Part shown: one piece after another, positions 6,239 to 10,426 of the stretch
Layout of the letters: every line of letters begins with the position of its first letter
How positions within the stretch are numbered: the first letter of the stretch is position 1
Assembly (NCBI GenBank): GCA_003979035.1
Contig: RXOA01000126.1
Coordinates: 1-10,426, forward strand
Direction: 5' to 3'
From: Candidatus Bipolaricaulota bacterium
GTDB taxonomy: Bacteria > Bipolaricaulota > Bipolaricaulia > UBA7950 > UBA9294
Length of the DNA: 10,426 bases
Made by a program: the position numbers and the translations under genes
The notes under the pieces: generated by a model
Database searches by the model: none
What the model saw: only the letters and a program-made list of their open reading frames with translations
Told to the model about the DNA's origin: nothing

Positions 6239-7629
6239 GACGCCACCTCCTGATTCCGGCCGCGATGCGCCCATCGATCAAGAACCAGCACGACAGCAAC
6301 GACCGCGGCGATGAATCCGGCGATCACTCCGATCCACAAGCCTGTGCTCTCGGTGCCGAGCAGGCGATCCCAGAAATTCGCCGTGGCAATGTACCCGATG
6401 CTGACCGCGATCGTCAGTGCCGCGGGGGCGAGACAATGCTTGAGGACGCGAACATAGTTGGGTTGCCCGACCACTTTGGCGGCGAACAACCCGGCGAGTG
6501 CCGTCGGCGGCATCAGATCTCCCATTGCGGCAACCAACGACAGCGACGAGGCGACGATGATCTCACTGGTGCCGAGCAGCGACAGCACGAACGGGACTCC
6601 GAGGATCGAAGCCGATCCGTATGCCGAGACGGCGCCGAACAGCGGCATGCTCACGGCGATGCTCAGATACAGCCACCCGGTAGGAAGCCCTGTGAGTAGC
6701 GAGACAATGAATCCGCGCGCTCCGGTCAGCGCCATGATCTGAAGAAACATCCCCACGCCGGCGAGGATTCCCATCACCGGGAGGGCGGCCTTTACCGCGT
6801 CTCTGGAAACCACAAGCGGACGCAGACGTCGACCGGTGAACGGCGTGATCAGGGCGCAGATCGTGAACACAAGCGGCATGCCCAGCGACGGAAAGAACAG
6901 CGGAAACGCGCGTTCGGCACCGATCAGCAGCACAAGCAGAATCAACGGGAGATACAGCTTCCACCCATACCGGCTGTGGTACGAGGGGGGGAGAGCGTCG
7001 ATGTCAATGGTCGCCCGCCGTGCCGACCCGAATCCGAGTGCGAGAACGATCACAATCGCCAAAGGCATCGTCAAAGCAAGCAGTGGAAGGCCGAAGCCAA
7101 TGTACGGCATGTCCACACCGCCGCCGATGATCATCACCGGGATATTGACCGGCGGTGCAATCATTCCCAGGATCCCGGCCATGGCGATAATCGCTCCTGT
7201 TCGCTCGCGGGTGATTCCAATCGACATGAACACCGGTGCGGCGATTGCGCCCGTGGTCAAGACAGCTGCGGTTGACGAGCCGGTGATCATTCCCGCGGAC
7301 ATCGCAAACAGCATCATGAGCACGAGCAGCGTCGCCGGGCGGTTTCGAAACGCGACGACGATGTGGTGAGCTATCGTGTCGAGCAGCCCCGATGCCTGGA
7401 TCATGCGCATGAAGATCATCGCCGTGGCGATGATCAGCAGCGTGTCCAGGTACCCCATCGTCCCCTCGACGAACTGGCGAAGCGGGAAACCGCTTCCGGC
7501 GACAAGCGCCCCGAGAATGGCGGCCGCCGCCAACGAGACGGACACCGGAAGTTTGGCGGCAAACGTCGCGAGGGCAAACCCGCCGACCATCGCCACGAAC
7601 ACCCAGAGCTCGATGGGGACGGCGCTCAC
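6235..7629 (-). CDS. DctM-type large permease (ion transporter superfamily)
   Basis: A 464-residue, highly hydrophobic inner-membrane protein with about a dozen predicted helices. It carries the paired hairpin motifs of the TRAP large subunit/ion transporter superfamily: GMIAPPVNIPVMIIGG (155-170) in the first half and GDLMPPTA (370-377) in the second. GMITGSSTAAVLTTGAI (113-129) also resembles DctM. Such proteins import organic anions using Na+ or H+ gradients, normally with a DctQ partner and a periplasmic DctP binding protein; neither is found in this window. The flanking exported hydrolases suggest it takes up an acid or amino acid they release. The GTG start at 7629 overlaps the preceding stop in a GTGA; the GAGG just before it is too close to be a normal ribosome binding site, so translation may depend on coupling. 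Confidence 0.88.
   Translation of the reverse strand: MSAVPIELWVFVAMVGGFALATFAAKLPVSVSLAAAAILGALVAGSGFPLRQFVEGTMGYLDTLLIIATAMIFMRMIQASGLLDTIAHHIVVAFRNRPATLLVLMMLFAMSAGMITGSSTAAVLTTGAIAAPVFMSIGITRERTGAIIAMAGILGMIAPPVNIPVMIIGGGVDMPYIGFGLPLLALTMPLAIVIVLALGFGSARRATIDIDALPPSYHSRYGWKLYLPLILLVLLIGAERAFPLFFPSLGMPLVFTICALITPFTGRRLRPLVVSRDAVKAALPVMGILAGVGMFLQIMALTGARGFIVSLLTGLPTGWLYLSIAVSMPLFGAVSAYGSASILGVPFVLSLLGTSEIIVASSLSLVAAMGDLMPPTALAGLFAAKVVGQPNYVRVLKHCLAPAALTIAVSIGYIATANFWDRLLGTESTGLWIGVIAGFIAAVVAVVLVLDRWAHRGRNQEVAS
6244..6251 (-). promoter_or_regulatory. strong ribosome binding site of the 47-residue gene
   Basis: AGGAGGTG on the minus strand, 5 nt before the GTG at 6238 and inside the last codons of the permease gene. 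It is the best Shine-Dalgarno seen in the window and is a main reason for calling the short gene. Confidence 0.75.
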
Positions 7630-8681
7630 CTCAGGTACGCTCCGAGATCGGCCCCGACGAGTTCCTCAAGGTCAAATGGAAAAGAAAGGGCGATTGAATC
7701 TCCGCTTCCTTCCAACAATCCGTGATTGGATAAGATCGCCTGAACGGTCGTCAGTTGAAGGTGCACGCGGGTCGACAACGGAGCGCGCGGATCGTTGATC
7801 ACATCGGGAGCCTGTTCGCCCCCCTCCTGACCGGGGTTCGGCGATTCGATCAGAAAAGCAAGGGCGTCTGTCCGATCACCGAATTCGCGATGGCTGAGCC
7901 CGTAGTACTCCTGACGCGACTCTTCCTGTTTGAGGGAAATCCCTCCCAACTCCAGATCGAGAATCGCAAACGCACCGACCACCAAGGCGCGCGGGTGGCA
8001 CACCAACGTGTACGCCAGACTGCTCGTCAGCGATGACTCGTGCATGTCGACCACGATATCGACATTCTCTGACTCCGCGAGTTGGAACAAGGCGTAGCTG
8101 ATTTGCTGCGTCAACGTGCCATCAGGCTTGCCAGGGTGGTTGCGGTTCAGGTTCCTTGCCTCGTCCCCCGCGAACTCGATCCCGGATGGAAAGTGGACGA
8201 ATGTATCCGGATCCGGCTGCTGGTCTTCGGGCTGTGTCCGGCGATCGCCATAGTGAAACCTGCGCACTTCGCCCCTTGCGGTGGTGAGTTCGAACCACTG
8301 AGGCGTGTTCGCGTTGTACGTGCCGGAATTCTGTTTGGCGGCGCTGTTGTTGGCGTGAGGGATGACGATGACCGTCCCCCGCATGACCACACCGCGCTCA
8401 ACAACCAGCGTTGCGGCCATGATTCCCGCGATCTCGTTGGCATGGGTCCCGCCAAGAAGAAGGAACACGCCGCCGGACTGCTCGCCTTCCAGGATGTAGA
8501 CCGGCGTGTCTCCGGCAGTGTCTCGTAGCGGCTGGAAGTAGTCGCTCAACCAGCGGACATCCGTGACGCCATATCCGGGCCGGATATCGTGTGATAGCGG
8601 CTCATCGGCGACCCCGAGCACCGCCAAGGAAGCAAGCATCAGAAGGAAGACAACAGGAAGTCGAGTTTGTCGGCGTGCCAT
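7626..8681 (-). CDS. secreted M14-family zinc hydrolase, aspartoacylase/succinylglutamate desuccinylase-like (paralogue B)
   Basis: A 351-residue protein with a clear Sec signal peptide: MARR, a hydrophobic stretch at about 8-24, then likely cleavage near GVA/DEP (after 25). The metal-binding motifs match paralogue A: GGTHANE gives His80 and Glu83, VDMHES gives His214, RNLNR is at 176-180, and the likely catalytic Glu279 is in FLIESPNPGQ. Both paralogues also end with a similar element (LEELVGADLGAYLR here). It probably deacylates N-acyl amino acids or similar amides outside the membrane; it may be soluble where paralogue A is tethered. The ATG at 8681 has AAGGGG 6 nt upstream. It begins 21 nt after the DUF6305-like gene and its stop overlaps the permease start. 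Confidence 0.87.
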   Translation of the reverse strand: MARRQTRLPVVFLLMLASLAVLGVADEPLSHDIRPGYGVTDVRWLSDYFQPLRDTAGDTPVYILEGEQSGGVFLLLGGTHANEIAGIMAATLVVERGVVMRGTVIVIPHANNSAAKQNSGTYNANTPQWFELTTARGEVRRFHYGDRRTQPEDQQPDPDTFVHFPSGIEFAGDEARNLNRNHPGKPDGTLTQQISYALFQLAESENVDIVVDMHESSLTSSLAYTLVCHPRALVVGAFAILDLELGGISLKQEESRQEYYGLSHREFGDRTDALAFLIESPNPGQEGGEQAPDVINDPRAPLSTRVHLQLTTVQAILSNHGLLEGSGDSIALSFPFDLEELVGADLGAYLR

Positions 8682-8702
8682 GGAATGCCCCTTCTTGGTG
8701 CC

Positions 8703-9326
8703 CTATTCGGTGGGTTCGATCTCGAAGAGATCCATCAGGACCTCGACGCCATCCAAAGTCTTCGCGATGTACGTGATTCCGATCTCGTTCTCGGCCGCAA
8801 TCGTCGAAAACAAGCCATCGGCGTTGGCGTCGGCTTCTTCGGATTCGACCCATTCGACACCCGGTGTTGCCCCCTTGACGACGATGTAATCAGCGAGAGG
8901 TGCGATGGCATGGATGATCTGATCGCTTGTCGAACCACGGCGCGCTCCCCCCTCGATGTGCATCGCGATGACCTTCATCTCCAGCTCGCGAGCTCTGGCA
9001 ACCATATCGATGGCCCAAGCAATCTCGCCGTCAATATCGACACCGGCTGCACCGAGTCCCTTGCTGCTTGCTCCCATGACCAGAATCAGCGTTTGACTTC
9101 CTTCTAGAATCGAAAACTCGGGCCGCTGCTCGAACACGTAGTCCAGTCCCGCCCGGATAGCGAGAACCCTGGCCTGCTGTGCTCCGGCGCTCTGTCCGAC
9201 CGAGACGATCACGACGGGAGCAGCGAATGTCTCCGGCGCAGCCGCCTCCTCCGCTTCTTGACCAACCGCGGCCCCTGCGCTCACGAAGAGCAAGACAATC
9301 AGCATCCATCCCAGTCTACGTTTCAT
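8703..9326 (-). CDS. secreted DUF6305-like protein
   Basis: A 207-residue exported protein. The signal peptide is MKRRLGW plus a hydrophobic core, with cleavage likely near AVG/QE (22-23), followed by an acidic Ala/Glu linker (24-36). The mature domain has VSVGQSAGAQ (41-50), LVMGASSKGLGAAGV (82-96), MHIEGGARRGSTSD (122-135), LADYIVV (144-150) and ADGLFSTIA (169-177). I recall these as hallmarks of the DUF6305 family, which has no known biochemical function; this assignment is from memory. The fold appears alpha/beta with glycine-rich loops, and an acidic insertion (151-169) precedes ADGLF. The start at 9326 is chosen because the signal peptide begins there and AAAGGGAGA lies 4 nt upstream; an open frame reaching 9422 would cross the inverted repeat. 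A solute-binding or enzymatic partner of the permease is possible but unproven. Confidence 0.78.
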   Translation of the reverse strand: MKRRLGWMLIVLLFVSAGAAVGQEAEEAAAPETFAAPVVIVSVGQSAGAQQARVLAIRAGLDYVFEQRPEFSILEGSQTLILVMGASSKGLGAAGVDIDGEIAWAIDMVARARELEMKVIAMHIEGGARRGSTSDQIIHAIAPLADYIVVKGATPGVEWVESEEADANADGLFSTIAAENEIGITYIAKTLDGVEVLMDLFEIEPTE

Positions 9327-9349
9327 GTTGTCTCCCTTTCGAAGAAACG

Positions 9350-9384
9350 GCACCCGGTGCGGGCAATGATCGAGCACCGGGTGC
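9350..9384 (-). terminator. perfect 10-bp inverted repeat between the ggt-like gene and the DUF6305-like gene
   Basis: On the minus strand, GCACCCGGTG and CACCGGGTGC form a perfect GC-rich 10-bp stem with a 15-nt loop, starting 15 nt after the ggt-like stop codon. The following CGTTTCTTCG has only a broken T-run, so it is at best a weak or partial terminator, or an mRNA-stabilising stem that lowers downstream expression. It could also be an operator for a promoter in the gap, though no convincing -10/-35 pair was found. A self-complementary GCATGCATGC at 9383-9392 overlaps one end. Confidence 0.5.
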
Positions 9385-9399
9385 ATGCATGCTAATGGA

Positions 9400-10426
9400 T
9401 TAGGGGCCCGCTGCGCCACCATCGCGGCGGAACGACCCCACGCCCGTCATCACTCCGTCCTCGACGAGGATGGCGTTGATGCCGCCAAACGACGAAACGA
9501 GTTGGCCGTAATCAGCCTTGACGGTGTGTCCCAAGGCGGCGAGGGCATCCAATGTGTCCTGGGGATATCCTCCCTCCATCCGCAGCTCCCTATACGATAC
9601 CCGGCTGCAGAATTTCGGCGTCTGGATTGCGTCTTCAAGCGTCATCCCGAAATCGATAACGTTGACGATTGTTTCCACAACCGAGGACGGAATATATCCA
9701 GCTCCAGGCGTTCCGACAACCATGAACACCTCGCCTGCCGGGTCGCGGACGATGGTCGGTGCAATCACCGTGCGCGGCCGCTTGAACGGCTGGTGAACGT
9801 TGACGTCGGCAAGATTGTCCGGGTTGTAGTCATTGAAGTTGTGGAGCTCATCGTTGATGAAGAATCCGTACCCGGGAACCATCAAACGGGATCCCCAGAA
9901 GCTTGAAAGGGTCTGCGTAATGCTGACCGCATTGCCATCGCGGTCAAGGATGCTGAGCTGCGTGGTTGACGGCGAGTAGACTTCATCTTCCACGGCGACC
10001 GGTTCACCGACGGCCATGTACAGGTATGGATCGCCTATCGGGGTGGAGTTGGTTGGCATGATCGCGCTGTCAAGGCTGATCAGCGACGCTCGCGCAGCCG
10101 CGTACTCCTCCGAAAGCAGTCCCTCCAACGGGACATCGTAGAAATCGGGATCTCCGACATACGGCAATCGATCGGCCGATGCCAGCTTCAGCGCTTCGGC
10201 AATGATATGGATCGCGGTTGTGTTGTCCCAAGTGAACGGGGACAGGTCGAAGTTGTCGAGGATGTTGAGGGCTTCGGCCACTGTGATGCCGGCGACATTC
10301 GGTGGGGTTCCGATCACTTCGTACCCCCGGTATTCGCTGATCACGGGGTCGCGAATGACTGCCTGATATCGCTGCAGGTCCGCATAGCGCAAGAATCCAT
10401 TCGTGGTCTCCTCGATGGCGAGGGCA
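9400..10426 (-). CDS. ggt: gamma-glutamyltranspeptidase-family Ntn-hydrolase, C-terminal part (cut by right window edge)
   Basis: The last 342 codons of a GGT-family enzyme, which matures by autocleavage before a catalytic Thr. Numbering is from the first full codon here. The processing site is PSTTQLSILDRDGNAVS (152-168), with Thr154 the expected nucleophile and Thr172 matching E. coli Thr409. KRPRTVIAPTIV (215-226) and VVGTPGAGYI (236-245) follow. Several glutamyl-binding positions differ from E. coli GGT: Asn411 is Ser174, Gln430 is Glu193, Asp433 is Asn196, Ser462-Ser463 are Thr219-Val220, and Gly484 is Ala242. The alignment between 391 and 434 needs no gap. The substrate is therefore probably not glutathione; acylase activity is possible. 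The N-terminus, signal peptide and the residue equivalent to Arg114 lie outside the window. Family is certain, specificity is not. Confidence 0.9.
   Translation of the reverse strand, partial: ALAIEETTNGFLRYADLQRYQAVIRDPVISEYRGYEVIGTPPNVAGITVAEALNILDNFDLSPFTWDNTTAIHIIAEALKLASADRLPYVGDPDFYDVPLEGLLSEEYAAARASLISLDSAIMPTNSTPIGDPYLYMAVGEPVAVEDEVYSPSTTQLSILDRDGNAVSITQTLSSFWGSRLMVPGYGFFINDELHNFNDYNPDNLADVNVHQPFKRPRTVIAPTIVRDPAGEVFMVVGTPGAGYIPSSVVETIVNVIDFGMTLEDAIQTPKFCSRVSYRELRMEGGYPQDTLDALAALGHTVKADYGQLVSSFGGINAILVEDGVMTGVGSFRRDGGAAGP

Noticed and set aside
6099..6299. N-terminal extension of zinc hydrolase A up to 6299
   Set aside because: It would overlap the 47-residue gene and part of the permease in another frame; the GTGA junction at 6098 fits the pattern of the operon.
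4431..6314. Very long plus-strand open frame (627 codons) opposite zinc hydrolase A and pdxS
   Set aside because: It lies antisense to two well-supported genes, has no recognisable motifs or ribosome binding site, and its Arg/Asp-rich composition is what GATC- and CGA-rich antisense sequence gives.
9327..9422. N-terminal extension of the DUF6305-like protein up to 9422
   Set aside because: It would put 32 residues before an obvious signal peptide and run through the inverted repeat and the end of the ggt-like gene; the ATG at 9326 has a good ribosome binding site.
1..10426. High frequency of GATC and CGATC strings
   Set aside because: They occur throughout the coding sequence at irregular spacing and are explained by Asp, Ile, Arg and Ser codon use; no clustered origin-like or array-like arrangement was seen.

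Overview
All genes in this 10.4 kb window are read from the minus strand, so biological order runs from high to low coordinates. DnaG primase, ComF, PdxS/PdxT and bacterial-type ribosome binding sites show a bacterium. Composition is moderately GC-rich (high fifties percent by eye), GTG starts are common, and genes are packed with 4-nt start/stop overlaps. Signal peptides and a membrane transporter show an exported compartment. The lineage cannot be fixed from this sequence: an uncultured phylum is plausible, and the DUF6305-like protein recalls Synergistetes or Firmicutes-like anaerobes, but that is inference. No rRNA, tRNA, CRISPR array, insertion sequence or phage gene was seen.

Right-hand module (10426 down to 4848), envelope and transport. 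In order: the C-terminal part of a gamma-glutamyltranspeptidase-family hydrolase (cut by the window edge); a perfect 10-bp inverted repeat in the gap; a secreted DUF6305-like protein; a secreted aspartoacylase/succinylglutamate-desuccinylase-like zinc enzyme (M14 fold); a DctM-type large permease; an unrecognised 47-residue membrane protein; and a second, membrane-anchored paralogue of the zinc enzyme. From the first zinc enzyme to the second, every junction is a GTGA stop/start overlap. This looks like one unit that hydrolyses acyl-amide or peptide-like compounds outside the membrane and imports a product. The transpeptidase has lost most residues that recognise the gamma-glutamyl group, so glutathione is unlikely to be its substrate.

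Intergenic region (4847 to 4673). A consensus TATAAT box lies just upstream of pdxS, with an imperfect 20-bp palindrome where the -35 element should be. It separates the two modules. It is the longest gene-free stretch in the window, at about 175 bp.

Left-hand module (4672 down to 1), housekeeping. pdxS and pdxT encode the two-subunit pyridoxal 5'-phosphate synthase. Then come a type I glyceraldehyde-3-phosphate dehydrogenase (starting inside the pdxT stop codon), a ComF-family phosphoribosyltransferase-like protein, a glyoxalase II-like metallo-beta-lactamase-fold hydrolase and the N-terminal part of dnaG. The pdxT-gap overlap is notable because PdxS and GAPDH both use glyceraldehyde 3-phosphate.
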